Below the pieces are notes generated by a model, which was not told where the DNA came from, searched no databases, and saw only the letters and a list, made by a program, of their open reading frames with translations. From the NCBI RefSeq assembly GCF_014697625.1, contig NZ_JACJSG010000002.1:1-64000 (forward strand): a DNA stretch of 64,000 nucleotides. Reading direction: 5' to 3'. Shown here piece after piece: positions 50,290-60,395 of this stretch (position 1 is the stretch's first letter; each line of letters begins with the position of its first letter). This DNA comes from Anabaena azotica FACHB-119 (GTDB lineage Bacteria; Cyanobacteriota; Cyanobacteriia; Cyanobacteriales; Nostocaceae). The translations under genes and the position numbers were made by a program.

Positions 50290-52701
50290 ATGACAAATCA
50301 ATCCTCCCCGCAAATTCCTTCCTCGGCTTGGAAACGTCCTATTGGATTAGGTTGGGATAAACCTTACACTGTACGCTACGCTAGTAATATTGATGATGGC
50401 CCTTGGCATGGGATGCCATTAGGCGGCTTTGGTGCAGGTTGTATTGGGCGTTCTTCGCGGGGAGATTTCAACCTGTGGCACATTGACGGGGGTGAGCATA
50501 TTTTCCAGAATTTTCCGGCTTGCCAGTTTATTGTGTTTGAGTCAAATGGCGCATCTTCCCAAGCCTATGCTTTGTCTACCCAAGCGCCGGATGATGGGAG
50601 TCTGAAAAGTTGGCGATGGTATCCGGCATCTACTGAAACGCAGGAAACAGGCACATATCATGCTTTATATCCGCGCAGTTGGTATGTGTATGAGAATGTT
50701 TTTCAAGCAGAGTTAAGTTGTGAACAGTTTTCTCCTATTTGGGCTGACAATTATCAAGAGACTAGTTACCCTGTAGCGGTGTTTGCATGGCAAGCGCATA
50801 ACCCAACTAATGCACCTATTACAATCAGTATCATGCTGACTTGGCAAAATATGGTGGGTTGGTTTACGAATGCGCTGAAGTCGCCTGATGTGCGGGTGCG
50901 GGATGATGGCAGTCCAGTTTATGAGTATCAGCCGCGTTTGGGGGAAAGTCAGGGAAATTACAATTATTTGGATGAGAGTCCCCAACATCTCGGTTGCTTT
51001 TTGGGTCGGGTTGGTATAGGTGAACCTCTACAGGAAGGTGAGGGGAGTTGGTGTATTGCTACGGTCAAGCACCCGCAAGTGGAAGTGTTTCATCATACAA
51101 GATGGAATCCTGTGGGTACGGGTGAGGAGGTATGGCAGAGTTTTGCCGTAGATGGTTCGTTACCCAATTATATAGATACTACTGCGGCGGCAGAGGATGA
51201 ACAATTAGGAGCAGCGATCGCTGTTCGTTTCACTCTCCCACCAGGGGAAACTCTGGAAATTCCCTTTGTTCTGAGTTGGGACTTCCCCGTGACAGAATTT
51301 GCCGCAGGCATTAATTACTATCGCAGATATACAGATTTCTTTGGTAAAACTGGTGATCATGCTTGGGCGATCGCAACTCTAGCTCTAGAACAGTATAAAG
51401 CTTGGCAACAACAAATCGAAAGCTGGCAAGAACCCATCCTCAACCGCGAAGATTTGCCCGACTGGTTCAAGATGGCGCTATTTAATGAACTTTACGACCT
51501 CACCAGTGGCGGAACTTTGTGGAGTGCAGCCACACCCAACGACCCCATCGGGCAGTTTGCGGTGTTGGAATGTTTAGATTATCGTTGGTATGAAAGTTTG
51601 GATGTGCGGTTGTATGGTTCTTTTGGGTTGTTGCAACTGTTCCCAGAACTAGAAAAATCAGTCATCCGCGCTTTTGCCAGGGCAATTCCCCAAAGTGATG
51701 ATACTCCCCGTGTGATTGGTTATTACTATACCATTGGGGCTGAAAGTCCGCTCGCTGTGCGTAAAGCCGCAGGTGCAACACCCCATGATTTAGGCGCACC
51801 CAATGAACAGGTATGGGAGAAAACTAATTACACCAGCTATCAAGATTGTAACTTGTGGAAGGATTTAGGCTGTGATTTTGTCTTACAAGTTTACCGAGAT
51901 TATCTGCTCACGGGTGCTGATGATGTGCAATTCCTAGCAGACTGCTGGAGTGCTATTGTGCAAACCCTTGATTATGTGAAAACCTTTGATTTGGATGGGG
52001 ATGGTATTCCTGAAAATTCTGGTGCGCCTGACCAAACCTTTGATGACTGGCGTTTACAAGGGGTTAGCGCCTATTGTGGTGGTTTGTGGTTGGCGGCGTT
52101 GGAGGCAGCGATCGCCATTAGCGATATTTTACTACAAAATCATCAAGATGCAGCCACCAAGGAAAATCTACTTTCCCAAAAATCCACCTATGAAACTTGG
52201 TTAAATCAATCTCTGCCTATTTATCAGGAGAAACTTTGGAATGGTAAATACTATCGACTAGATAGTGAAAGCGGTTCTGATGTGGTGATGGCAGATCAAT
52301 TATGTGGACAATTCTACGCCAGCTTGCTGGATTTACCGGATATTGTACCAAGCGATCGCGCCATGTCTGCCCTACAAACTGTGTATGATGCTTGCTTCCT
52401 CAAGTTTTTCCATGGTCAATTTGGTGCGGCTAATGGAGTGCGTCCTGACGGTTCACCAGAAAACCCGAAAGCTACTCACCCCTTGGAAGTATGGACAGGA
52501 ATTAACTTTGGGTTAGCCGCATTTTTGGTACAGATGGGGATGAAAGATGAGGGTTTAAGGTTGACGCAAGCAGTAGTAGAACAAATCTACAATAATGGTC
52601 TACAATTCCGCACACCTGAAGCCATTACAGCCGCCGGAACTTTCCGCGCTAGTACCTACCTCCGCGCTATGGCTATTTGGGCAATTTATTTAGTCAGTTG
52701 A
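50290..52701 (+). CDS. GH116 glycosidase (GBA2-type glucosylceramidase/beta-glucosidase)
   Basis: The 803-residue protein is a full-length GH116 enzyme. The N-terminal domain begins GMPLGGFGAGCIGRSSRGDF and FNLWHIDGGEHIF; the catalytic (alpha/alpha)6 domain has FNELYDLTSGGTLW with the nucleophile Glu, DGDGIPENSGAPDQTFDDWR with the acid/base Asp, and HPLEVWTGINFGLAAFLVQM. The family hydrolyses beta-glucosides, including glucosylceramide in animals. In cyanobacteria the natural substrate is unknown; glycolipids or storage glucosides are possible. No signal peptide is seen, so it is cytoplasmic. A strong terminator lies 184 bases downstream. Confidence 0.93.
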   Translation: MTNQSSPQIPSSAWKRPIGLGWDKPYTVRYASNIDDGPWHGMPLGGFGAGCIGRSSRGDFNLWHIDGGEHIFQNFPACQFIVFESNGASSQAYALSTQAPDDGSLKSWRWYPASTETQETGTYHALYPRSWYVYENVFQAELSCEQFSPIWADNYQETSYPVAVFAWQAHNPTNAPITISIMLTWQNMVGWFTNALKSPDVRVRDDGSPVYEYQPRLGESQGNYNYLDESPQHLGCFLGRVGIGEPLQEGEGSWCIATVKHPQVEVFHHTRWNPVGTGEEVWQSFAVDGSLPNYIDTTAAAEDEQLGAAIAVRFTLPPGETLEIPFVLSWDFPVTEFAAGINYYRRYTDFFGKTGDHAWAIATLALEQYKAWQQQIESWQEPILNREDLPDWFKMALFNELYDLTSGGTLWSAATPNDPIGQFAVLECLDYRWYESLDVRLYGSFGLLQLFPELEKSVIRAFARAIPQSDDTPRVIGYYYTIGAESPLAVRKAAGATPHDLGAPNEQVWEKTNYTSYQDCNLWKDLGCDFVLQVYRDYLLTGADDVQFLADCWSAIVQTLDYVKTFDLDGDGIPENSGAPDQTFDDWRLQGVSAYCGGLWLAALEAAIAISDILLQNHQDAATKENLLSQKSTYETWLNQSLPIYQEKLWNGKYYRLDSESGSDVVMADQLCGQFYASLLDLPDIVPSDRAMSALQTVYDACFLKFFHGQFGAANGVRPDGSPENPKATHPLEVWTGINFGLAAFLVQMGMKDEGLRLTQAVVEQIYNNGLQFRTPEAITAAGTFRASTYLRAMAIWAIYLVS

Positions 52702-52755
52702 CTGGGGACTGGGGACTGGGGAAGGGGGAAGGGGGAAAGGTAAAAGACTATCTCC

Positions 52756-52818
52756 CCTGCTCCTCTGCTCCTCTGCTCCTCTGCTCCTCTGCTCCCCTGC
52801 TCCTCTGCTCCTCTGCTT
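52756..52818. repeat. 9-base tandem repeat (CTGCTCCTCTG)
   Basis: At least eight units of CTGCTCCT(C)  follow the GH116 stop, preceded by GGGGACT and AAGGGGG units. C-rich on the plus strand. Confidence 0.85.
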
Positions 52819-52881
52819 CCCCATCTCCCCCCACTCCCTTGATGAAAATATAAAATATTCCTTAAATTTTCTGCGTCAATC

Positions 52882-53328
52882 ATGAAAAAACCGACCTCTG
52901 CAATTAAGAAGGTCGGTTTTTGGCAAAAAATATTTTCGCTTTTGTGGCTTTATTTATCTATATTTCCGAGATTTAATCCGCTTGTGAGGGGTGACAGCTA
53001 TCTTGCCAAAAGTGAATTTATTATTAGCGTTTTAACACACAAAATTTGTAGCCTGAGACACACAATACCATTTATATTTGTTTTAGTATCTCTCTCTTGG
53101 GTAGGATTATGCCTGAATTTCAAAAATACATTTGACAATTTTGGCTTTCTTTTCCGGGAGATTAATCAACTAAAGGAAGATGTGAGTAAGTTTAAAAAAT
53201 GGGATTTATACAAATCAAAACTACTGTCTGTGGGTGGCAATATTACTCATATTCTCTCAAACCATGTCAACATTAGGAGAGTTCAGAAAATTATGTTCAT
53301 CAAGAACTTTTTGCCTATTCAAAACTAA
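52882..53328 (+). CDS. Doubtful small membrane protein
   Basis: A 148-residue frame starts at an ATG one base before a perfect terminator hairpin, and its first 14 codons are made by that hairpin. The rest has one hydrophobic segment (HTIPFIFVLVSLSWVGLCLN) and a Lys-rich helix, with no family that I recognise and no ribosome-binding site. It may be a chance frame or, if real, may start at a later codon. Confidence 0.25.
   Translation: MKKPTSAIKKVGFWQKIFSLLWLYLSIFPRFNPLVRGDSYLAKSEFIISVLTHKICSLRHTIPFIFVLVSLSWVGLCLNFKNTFDNFGFLFREINQLKEDVSKFKKWDLYKSKLLSVGGNITHILSNHVNIRRVQKIMFIKNFLPIQN
52886..52922 (+). terminator. Strong hairpin with flanking A and T runs
   Basis: AAAAACCGACCT and AGGTCGGTTTTT form a perfect 12-bp stem around a 12-base loop. 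The A run before and T run after make it work in both directions. It most likely ends the GH116 transcript. Confidence 0.85.
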
Positions 53329-53663
53329 CTTTCCTGATTTTTTCAGAAAATGTCTGTTGTTATAAACTGAAGCTGATTTAACAAGGCATAGTGAGAGTAT
53401 TCTAGAATTATCCATTTTTTACATTTAAGTGAATGTACTCATGAATAATCAACAGCAACTTAAAATCAAGTTCATGAATACTGGTTAAAGAGTTTGTAGA
53501 AATTGATAAGATAAGGTAATAGCTTTTCACAGCAATTCTGGCTTTTTAAAAGATGCGTTAGCAATGAATTATGTTGCTGATGTTATATTGATTTGCCTGG
53601 GAAACTGCCATCTATTCGCCTAGCATATCGCCAAAAGTTTACACAATAAGCAGAAATTAAACT
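53329..53663. promoter_or_regulatory. Upstream region of hetC
   Basis: These 335 AT-rich bases precede hetC and should hold its promoter. hetC of Anabaena PCC 7120 is activated by NtcA. I looked for the NtcA consensus GTA-N8-TAC and saw only a weak form, GTAGAAATTGATAA near 53494, with no matching -10 box. No operator is asserted. Confidence 0.4.
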
Positions 53664-56600
53664 ATGAACCCCTCTTCGTCGTTAAGAGTTCAGGGAGGGC
53701 TGCAACAAGACTCTCGTAAGCAGCTATCTTCCACTCCAGAAGCGGCTATCCTCAATCTGGTGAGGTTAGTTGCAGGGGATACTAGTCTAGTTTCCGAGTT
53801 TAGTCAAAGTTGGGTAGTTCGAGAGTTTCAACTAGGTGATGAACTGACAAATTATGTGATCGATGAAGCAGATACAGATAGTAATAATGTTATTTATTTA
53901 GTTTGTCAAGGTCGAGTCCGTTTGTTAGGTTTTAATCAAAAGTTGGGGCGGGAAGTTTCTACTCAATTGCTGTTGGCTGAACAAACTTTTGGGGCTGATC
54001 ATTTCTTCTGTCATCAAGCGTTAGCATATCGAGCGATCGCAGCTAGTGATGGCTGTGTTATATCTATCACAATTGCTGACTTAAAACCCTGGTTACAACG
54101 CCTCCCACAACTGAAAAATTATCTCCAGCACCTAACTCGTGAACGACAAGCATTAATATTCTTAAAAAGCTATAGTAAATTACACAGAATTAAGAGTAAA
54201 AAACTTAAAGAATTACTACCTTATTTAACAGCTAAATATATCCCGGCTGGCTCATTATTATCGGCAGCAACTCCACCAGAAAAAGGGCGCTTTTGGTTAG
54301 CGAATGGTCAAGTACAATCTATATCAGTGGGTAGCTTTATCCCATCGCTGGGTGATAGTTGGGGTTATCCTGAGTCCACATTACCAGACGGAACAGCACA
54401 GACAAATCTGCTAGTTTATCAACTATCGCCGGAAAATTGGGAAGCAGCAAGAGCGATCGCCCCTAATTTCTTTACTAATGATTATCAACCACCACAACCA
54501 CCAGTTGATGAGGTTGATATCGCGCCTACTGATAGTAAACCACAAATTGCTTTACCCCAGTTAGAAACTTGGCGATCGCCAGAAACACCAACCATAGCTA
54601 CATCCAACATCGAAGATATCGAACTTCCCCAAGGAGAAAAGCCCCAAAAATCAAAGTTCTCCTATTCTTACCCATTTATTCAACAACAGAGTTCTTCCGA
54701 TTGTGGTGCGGCTTGTTTGGCAATGATTAGCCAATATTGGGGTAAGCGTTTAAGTTTATATAGTCTCAGAAATTTGGCACAGGTAGACCGGACTGGCGCA
54801 TCTTTGGAGAGTTTATCTGTAGCTGCCCAAAGTTTGGGTTATGATGTGCTACCAGTGCGGGGAAGTTTGCATAAATTAGAGTGGCATTATAACCCCTGGA
54901 TTGCCCATTGGCAAGGCAACCATTATATAGTAGTGTGGCAGGTAAAAGGCGATCGCGTCCTGATTTCTGACCCAGCAGTTGGGCGCAAATGGTTATCACG
55001 TCCACAATTTGAAACGGGTTGGACAGGATACGCCCTACTATTAGACCCGACGGAACGTTTTCAAGCCCTCAAAAGTGAAAAATTTTCTCTGGGTCGCTAT
55101 GGACAAACATTGTGGCATTATCGCACATTAATTAGGCAGATAATTCTCGCCTGCTTGTTGGTACAAGCCTTTGGGTTAGCGACTCCGATATTTACTCAGG
55201 TCATTCTCGACGAAGTAGTTCCTGTCAAAAACTTGCCAACTTTGCATATATTTGCGTTCAGCTTTTTGTGTTTGGGTATTTGGCGGACTGTATTAACAGC
55301 ACAGCATCAACATTTACTAGATTATTTTGCTAACCGCATCGACTTGAATTTGATTGGCGGTTTTATTAACTATACATTGCAATTACCCTTACAGTTTTTC
55401 GCCTCCCGCCAAGTCGAAGATATCATTAGCCTTGTACAAGAGAACCGCAAAATTCAAGTTTTTATCAGTCGTCGGGCGATCGCGGCGGCGGTAGATGTTT
55501 TAATGGTAGTAACTTACCTGGGGTTGATGACATATTACAGTTGGCAACTCACCCTCTTAGTTTTAAGTTGGATTATTCCTGTAGTATTCTTAACCATAGT
55601 TGCTAGTCCCCATCTCAAGCAAGCATCAAGAGAAATTTACCAAGAATCAGCTAAACAACATTCTTCAATGGTAGAAATCATAGCTGGGGTAGCGACGCTG
55701 AAAACCACCACCGCCGAACGTCCTTTACAAAAGTATTGGGAAGAACGTTTCATCAAAATGTTGAAAGCGCGGTTGCGGGGACAAAAGTTAGCCCATCGTT
55801 TACAGGTGACGCGAAATTTAATTAATCATGTGGGTAGCACCTTGGTTTTATGGTTTGGGGCTACTTTGGTGATGGGTGGAAAGATGTCCTTGGGACAGTT
55901 TATCGCGTTTAATATGTTGACTGGGAATGTTACTCAGCCAGTTTTAGCATTAGTCGGGTTATGGGATGAGTTTCAAGAAGTTTTAATTTCCGTAGAAAGA
56001 CTCAATGATATTTACGCATCTGTCCCAGAGGGAAATTCGCAAACCACCTTACTAGTAATGCCGCCGATTCGGGGTGAGGTAAGATTTGAGAATGTATCGT
56101 TTCGTTATCACTCGTTTCAAGAACGCAACGCCTTACAAAATGTGTCGTTTGGGGTGAAACCTCATCAAACCATTGGCATTATTGGACAAAGTGGTTCGGG
56201 TAAAAGTACTTTAGCTAATTTATTAGCTGGTTTGTACTATCCTGATACAGGGAGGATTTTGATTGATGGAAATGATATGTCTGGCGTATCGCCCCAATCT
56301 TTACGGAGTCAGGTAGGGTTGGTGGGACAAGAAAGTTTTCTGTTTTCGGGGACGATTTTAGATAATATTACATTATATGATCAAGAATTAAGTTTAGTGC
56401 AAGCGATCGCCGCCGCCAAGTTAGTCGGCGCACATGATTTCATCCAAGCCTTACCTCTAGGTTACGACACCCAAGTAGGAGAAGGCGGTTTTATGCTATC
56501 TGGGGGACAAAGACAACGAATTGCGATCGCCCGCGCTTTGATTAGAAATCCCAAAATATTAATCTTAGATGAAGCCACTAGCGGTTTAGATGCGGAATCA

Positions 56601-56798
56601 GAACGCCGCTTTCAACAGAATTTAGCCCAAATTAGCCAAGAGAGGACTACTTTTATTATCTCGCATCGCCTCTCGACTGTGCGCTATGCCGATCATATTA
56701 TAGTATTAGACCAGGGGATGGTAATTGAACATGGTACGCATCAGGAACTAATGGCGATCGCAGGTCTTTACCATCACCTAGCGCAACTGCAACTATAG
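53664..56798 (+). CDS. hetC: HetC: heterocyst differentiation ABC exporter with peptidase C39 domain
   Basis: The 1044-residue protein equals the length of HetC of Anabaena. Residues about 40-290 include two cyclic-nucleotide-binding-like beta-roll regions (FQLGDELTNYVIDE, VIYLVCQGRVRLLGFNQKLG). Residues 335-460 are a C39 peptidase, with Cys in QSSSDCGAACLAMISQYWG, His in WQGNHYIVVWQV and Asp in LISDPAVGRKW. Six membrane helices follow, then the ATPase: GQSGSGKSTLANLLAG (Walker A), LSGGQRQRIAIARAL (signature) and ILILDEATSGLD (Walker B). Such exporters cleave a double-glycine leader while secreting a peptide. HetC is needed early in heterocyst development, and hetP follows at 58239. The exported substrate is not identified in the window. 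Confidence 0.95.
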   Translation: MNPSSSLRVQGGLQQDSRKQLSSTPEAAILNLVRLVAGDTSLVSEFSQSWVVREFQLGDELTNYVIDEADTDSNNVIYLVCQGRVRLLGFNQKLGREVSTQLLLAEQTFGADHFFCHQALAYRAIAASDGCVISITIADLKPWLQRLPQLKNYLQHLTRERQALIFLKSYSKLHRIKSKKLKELLPYLTAKYIPAGSLLSAATPPEKGRFWLANGQVQSISVGSFIPSLGDSWGYPESTLPDGTAQTNLLVYQLSPENWEAARAIAPNFFTNDYQPPQPPVDEVDIAPTDSKPQIALPQLETWRSPETPTIATSNIEDIELPQGEKPQKSKFSYSYPFIQQQSSSDCGAACLAMISQYWGKRLSLYSLRNLAQVDRTGASLESLSVAAQSLGYDVLPVRGSLHKLEWHYNPWIAHWQGNHYIVVWQVKGDRVLISDPAVGRKWLSRPQFETGWTGYALLLDPTERFQALKSEKFSLGRYGQTLWHYRTLIRQIILACLLVQAFGLATPIFTQVILDEVVPVKNLPTLHIFAFSFLCLGIWRTVLTAQHQHLLDYFANRIDLNLIGGFINYTLQLPLQFFASRQVEDIISLVQENRKIQVFISRRAIAAAVDVLMVVTYLGLMTYYSWQLTLLVLSWIIPVVFLTIVASPHLKQASREIYQESAKQHSSMVEIIAGVATLKTTTAERPLQKYWEERFIKMLKARLRGQKLAHRLQVTRNLINHVGSTLVLWFGATLVMGGKMSLGQFIAFNMLTGNVTQPVLALVGLWDEFQEVLISVERLNDIYASVPEGNSQTTLLVMPPIRGEVRFENVSFRYHSFQERNALQNVSFGVKPHQTIGIIGQSGSGKSTLANLLAGLYYPDTGRILIDGNDMSGVSPQSLRSQVGLVGQESFLFSGTILDNITLYDQELSLVQAIAAAKLVGAHDFIQALPLGYDTQVGEGGFMLSGGQRQRIAIARALIRNPKILILDEATSGLDAESERRFQQNLAQISQERTTFIISHRLSTVRYADHIIVLDQGMVIEHGTHQELMAIAGLYHHLAQLQL

Positions 56799-56941
56799 GG
56801 GACAGGTTAGAAAAGCTTTCAGGATTGTAGTTCTATAGCAGGTGACAGGTGACAGGTGACAGGTTACAGACTTAAAAGTTTTTTCATTTCCTCATGTCCT
56901 AACTGTCTTGGCTATTGCTACATAATATCAAGTTCGGCTAA

Positions 56942-57047
56942 TACAGCAGTTTCGCTATTAGTGAAATACTGTAGAGACGTTACATGTAACGTCTCTACAT
57001 GGTTTTGGGTTTTACGCTTGTACCTCATTTACCCAAAATATGCTGTA
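56942..57047. mobile_element. 106-bp MITE-like element, copy 2 (inverted)
   Basis: This is the reverse complement of 16941-17046 with one difference in 106 bases. The ends are TACAGCA and TGCTGTA. It sits 144 bases after the hetC stop, inside the hetC-hetP interval. Confidence 0.88.
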
Positions 57048-58238
57048 ACTTACGATATGGTTGGTTTGCTCGGTAATGGGTAATAGTAAATAGGTAATTG
57101 CTTTCTACCATTGCCAATTACCTATTCTGCACTGTATGAGATTTTGTATCTTGTGTTCGCATAGCATATTTGCAGAACTGAAAATTGCATCTTACTATAC
57201 CAAAACAGTTGTTTGCTGTGTAACTGTAGAGATATATAGCAATCCGAATTGACTTGTGAGAAAACAGGTAGATTTAACACCTATCACTTGTCCCCTACTA
57301 TAGTTTATCAAAAAATTAATATTAAAAATCATAAATATTATTGCCACAATATACAATCGTCAGCTACACAAAATTTTTAAGCAGACTTTGCTAATTCTGT
57401 ACAAAAATTTTGGACTTCTGACAGAGAACCATCCGGATATGTGATTGCAGCCATATTTCCTACATCCTAACTATAGTACAAATTTATATCCGTATAAACT
57501 GCCAAATTAATCACTATCATTTTTATATTAATATAGAAATGTTTTAACATTCTCATTAGCCTCATTTTTTATTATCAAACGATTGATTATCAACCTATTT
57601 AATGGTAAATTTCCTTAGTAGGTTTAAAGCCTCAAAAGCAACGTAGGCGAGGGGTCTAACCCCCCATCACATAGTAAAAAATGCTCAAAAGCTCTAGCGT
57701 ACAGCGTATAAGTCAACATTAAAAATATTCAGTAAAATTGAGGAATAAAATTCTGATAACAGGTGACATTCATGAAGAGAGATAGTATAAATACGAAGAT
57801 AACTCTGAAGAGAGTATGGAGAAGTAATAATGATGTTCAAGAAAGAAAGACATACACCCCGGCAACTTCTTCTATACTTAAGTAAGGCTATAATTAATAA
57901 AGTTATCAAGAAGAAATTACAAGTTTTACCTGATGAATAGCACTAGGCGAAATCTATACAAGGGTAAAAACAGACTTTTGTCGGGCATCATATTGAATGG
58001 TAAGGGTTAGGGAAGAGATGAAGCTGCAAGATGACAATACTGATATAAATTTAATTTTAAAACTAGACTTAGTTGATGTTAACAGTGTGGTATCATCAAC
58101 TATTTCTCATAACTCTTTACGAGGAGCAAAACTATCCCAGTGATAGTTAACAAGGTAACAATTTTACTTGTCTTTCCTCTCCACACAAAATAATAACTTA
58201 ACCAAAATCTGAAATACTTTTATCCAAGGAAAACCATT
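57048..58238. promoter_or_regulatory. Long leader region of hetP
   Basis: About 1.2 kb without a convincing gene. A short antisense frame at 57694-57909 has no motif. The region contains the HetR-type palindrome at 57648-57668 and is otherwise AT-rich. The long distance between the operator and the hetP start implies a long 5' leader or an additional proximal promoter. Near the end AAGGA precedes the hetP ATG by 8 bases. Confidence 0.6.
57648..57668. promoter_or_regulatory. HetR operator upstream of hetP
   Basis: The sequence CGAGGGGTCTAACCCCCCAT contains the inverted repeat GGGGTCTAACCCC. From memory it matches the HetR-binding inverted repeat described upstream of hetP in Anabaena PCC 7120 (GTGAGGGGTCTAACCCCTCA) at all core positions. 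HetR, the master activator of heterocyst development, binds there. It lies about 570 bases before the hetP start. Confidence 0.85.
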
Positions 58239-58721
58239 ATGAACCAAAACACCGCAGGCATAACCAACTACAATAAAGCCATCAATCCTCAACAATTCGA
58301 CAAAGTAGTTGAAGCAATTCTTGCAGGTAAATATTCTTGGGCTTGTGTTTTAATGCTACGCTTTGCTGGATATAATCCTTTACACTACATACCTTATCGC
58401 ACATATAACCGCTTACTCAAAGAGAACTCAGAAGCTAGTAAAGTACAGCAACAACAAGATAATGTCAAGATTAATCAGTCCGCTACTGTAGCTAGGACTA
58501 ATAACAATATGCCATCTAGTTGCTTGAGCAAAATCAAAGACTTAGCTTATATGGAAGTAGTTGGTAAGCAAAAAACAGAAATTCAAGGTGGTAACATGGA
58601 ACGCTGGTTAACAGCGCAAGTGCATGAGTTTCAAGATATGCAGTTGGAACCGCAAGCTATATCTACTCAAGACATTTCCTTCAAATTGTCTGACATAGAT
58701 TTGCTAACAATTCGCAACTAA
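58239..58721 (+). CDS. hetP: HetP: heterocyst commitment protein
   Basis: The 160-residue protein has the HetP domain in its first 70 residues: [20 protein letters not shown], then [29 protein letters not shown] variable linker and a C-terminal polar part ([20 protein letters not shown]) follow. HetP acts downstream of HetR in commitment to heterocyst formation. AAGGA lies eight bases before the ATG. It is preceded by a long regulatory region with a HetR site and by hetC, the order known in Anabaena. It is soluble. Confidence 0.95.
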   Translation: MNQNTAGITNYNKAINPQQFDKVVEAILAGKYSWACVLMLRFAGYNPLHYIPYRTYNRLLKENSEASKVQQQQDNVKINQSATVARTNNNMPSSCLSKIKDLAYMEVVGKQKTEIQGGNMERWLTAQVHEFQDMQLEPQAISTQDISFKLSDIDLLTIRN

Positions 58722-58809
58722 TTTGACTGAGATTTATCCTCACACACCATCATTACTATTTCGGATGTGAGATTTTGTCAATCATTTGTCTGAGAACAAC
58801 CACTAACCG

Positions 58810-59640
58810 CTAATAAGGGTATACAGTATCAGCAATTAAAACATTTCTGTTACCATACTCTGCTTGCAACTGTCTTCTCACATTATCATCCCAAGTAAAG
58901 TTATAGTCTCGCTCAATATCAGCAACAACAAAGGGACGAACTTCACCTACTACTGATACAGACTGTCCTTGATTGATAGCAATGGTAGCTGGCGCTTTTA
59001 GTAAGACTACCAAATCTTGCTCACCAAACAATTGACCTTGATTGAGCGTTAATATAACAGGACTGTTAATATTAATATTTCCTACCTTTCCTGTAACTAC
59101 AACCTGACGACCATAATATTGTTCCGGGTTTTGGTTTATTTGCGTCAGTTGGGGTGCTAGTGCGAGGTGTCGAGCAATAATTGCTGGCTTATTAACGTAA
59201 TCTGTATAGTTTTGATCCTGTATGTTGAGGTTATATTCTTGCTCAATTTCGGGGATCACCAAATTACGCACCTCACCAGTAACTTGAATTGGTGTATTTT
59301 GATTAGGTAGTAAATCAAAAGGCTTACCGGAAGCATTAATAACTACAAGAGGTTGACCAGCTAAGAATTTTTGATCGCTGACAGTGAAAGCAGTTGAGCC
59401 AACTTTGCCAGTCGCCTCACTGTTAATCGTGACAGATTTACCCATAAATTCATCGGTGTTATCAGAAATTTCCGCCAGATTAGTAACATTTGCCCTTTCT
59501 CCAAACAAGTTACCACCTCTGATGAACATAGCCATCATTACTAAGAAAATTAATAGCCATGCCTTACGCAACCCATCTAATAAGCTAGCGCCTTGAGAAT
59601 TGTTATTACTCTTGACGTTATCCCGACCAAAGTTAAACAT
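58810..59640 (-). CDS. Membrane-anchored protein with two OB-like repeats
   Basis: The 276-residue protein has one membrane segment at about residues 28-43 (AWLLIFLVMMAMFIRG). Two similar beta domains follow: GKSVTINSEATGKVGSTAFT, PLVVINASGKPFDLLPNQNT with VTGEVRNLVIPEIEQEYN, and GRQVVVTGKVGNININSPVI, LVVLLKAPATIAINQGQSVS with VVGEVRPFVVADIERDYN. The repeated V-x-GEVR-x-hV-x-DIE-DY block shows internal duplication. These resemble OB-fold or BON-like domains. Function unknown. GGAG lies upstream of the ATG. It converges on hetP across 88 bases. Confidence 0.8.
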   Translation of the reverse strand: MFNFGRDNVKSNNNSQGASLLDGLRKAWLLIFLVMMAMFIRGGNLFGERANVTNLAEISDNTDEFMGKSVTINSEATGKVGSTAFTVSDQKFLAGQPLVVINASGKPFDLLPNQNTPIQVTGEVRNLVIPEIEQEYNLNIQDQNYTDYVNKPAIIARHLALAPQLTQINQNPEQYYGRQVVVTGKVGNININSPVILTLNQGQLFGEQDLVVLLKAPATIAINQGQSVSVVGEVRPFVVADIERDYNFTWDDNVRRQLQAEYGNRNVLIADTVYPY

Positions 59641-59859
59641 ATAAATAGCTCCATTTAGGGTGACTAATCCTCAAGTTCATATATGAAAGATTATTCAAAC
59701 TTTCTGAAGTTTTTGCGTCAACCCTAGTGATGAGTTTTCCAGCGCCATCGATAGATTTTGTCAATCACAAAAGTTGAGATTGTTGATTGATGTAGCACGG
59801 CAAACAATAGCGGCGACAGACCAGCACCAGCCACCGCTAATAGGTTGTATTAATAGTAA

Positions 59860-60279
59860 TTAGTGGCGATCGCGTTTTAAATCCCAAATCACTTTCTCAA
59901 GACACCAATCAGCAGACCGACCGGGATTCCTCTGTTGTTGAGACTTGAGGAGTCGCAGTGCGGCTATAGCATCGCCGCGTAGTAGGCTTAACAACTCGTT
60001 TTGTAGTTCTGGGCTAGGTTGGGGTATTGGTTGCAGTTCTTCCTCTATCTGTAGTTGTAGTTCCATTTCCTTCTGCTTTGATTGAGAAAGAAGATTGTTT
60101 AATTCGGTTTCCTTTTGTTGAAGTTGCTGCAATTGTTTTGCTAGTTCTGCCTTTTTCTTGGCTAGGTCTGATTTTTGTTTCTGTAGCTGAGACTGTATGT
60201 CTCTTAGCCTGAGCAATTTCTGTTGAACATCTGTTAAGGTTTGCATAAGATGGGATGGAAAACTATCTCTATCCACCAT
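59860..60279 (-). CDS. Coiled-coil protein of unknown function
   Basis: With ATG 60279 (MVDRDSFPSHLMQ) and GGAAAA upstream, the protein has 139 residues. A long coiled coil spans about residues 10-85 (LQKQKSDLAKKKAELAKQLQ), and a conserved-looking C-terminal helix reads LLSLLRGDAIAALRLLKSQQ and NPGRSADWCLEKVIWDLKRD. A longer frame from 60399 would begin inside the dispersed GTAGGGGCGCAC palindrome and is therefore rejected. No family recognised. Confidence 0.72.
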   Translation of the reverse strand: MVDRDSFPSHLMQTLTDVQQKLLRLRDIQSQLQKQKSDLAKKKAELAKQLQQLQQKETELNNLLSQSKQKEMELQLQIEEELQPIPQPSPELQNELLSLLRGDAIAALRLLKSQQQRNPGRSADWCLEKVIWDLKRDRH

Positions 60280-60367
60280 GCGGTTATTTTCCGGGTAAGA
60301 GCAACAGAGGATACCCGTATTTATTTTGAAATTTGTTCCAAAAATATTTATAACAAATGAATTGGCT

Positions 60368-60395
60368 GTAGGGGCGCACAGTTGTGCGCCCCTAC
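60368..60395. repeat. 28-bp palindrome, GTAGGGGCGCAC family
   Basis: GTAGGGGCGCAC and GTGCGCCCCTAC pair perfectly around the 4-base loop AGTT. Related arms occur in the MITE-like element at 46075-46178 and near 24013. Confidence 0.85.

Noticed and set aside
53480..53520. NtcA site before hetC
   Set aside because: GTAGAAATTGATAA fits only part of GTA-N8-TAC and no -10 box is at the required distance.
57694..57909. Minus-strand frame of 71 codons between hetC and hetP
   Set aside because: No motif, no ribosome-binding site, in the leader region of hetP.
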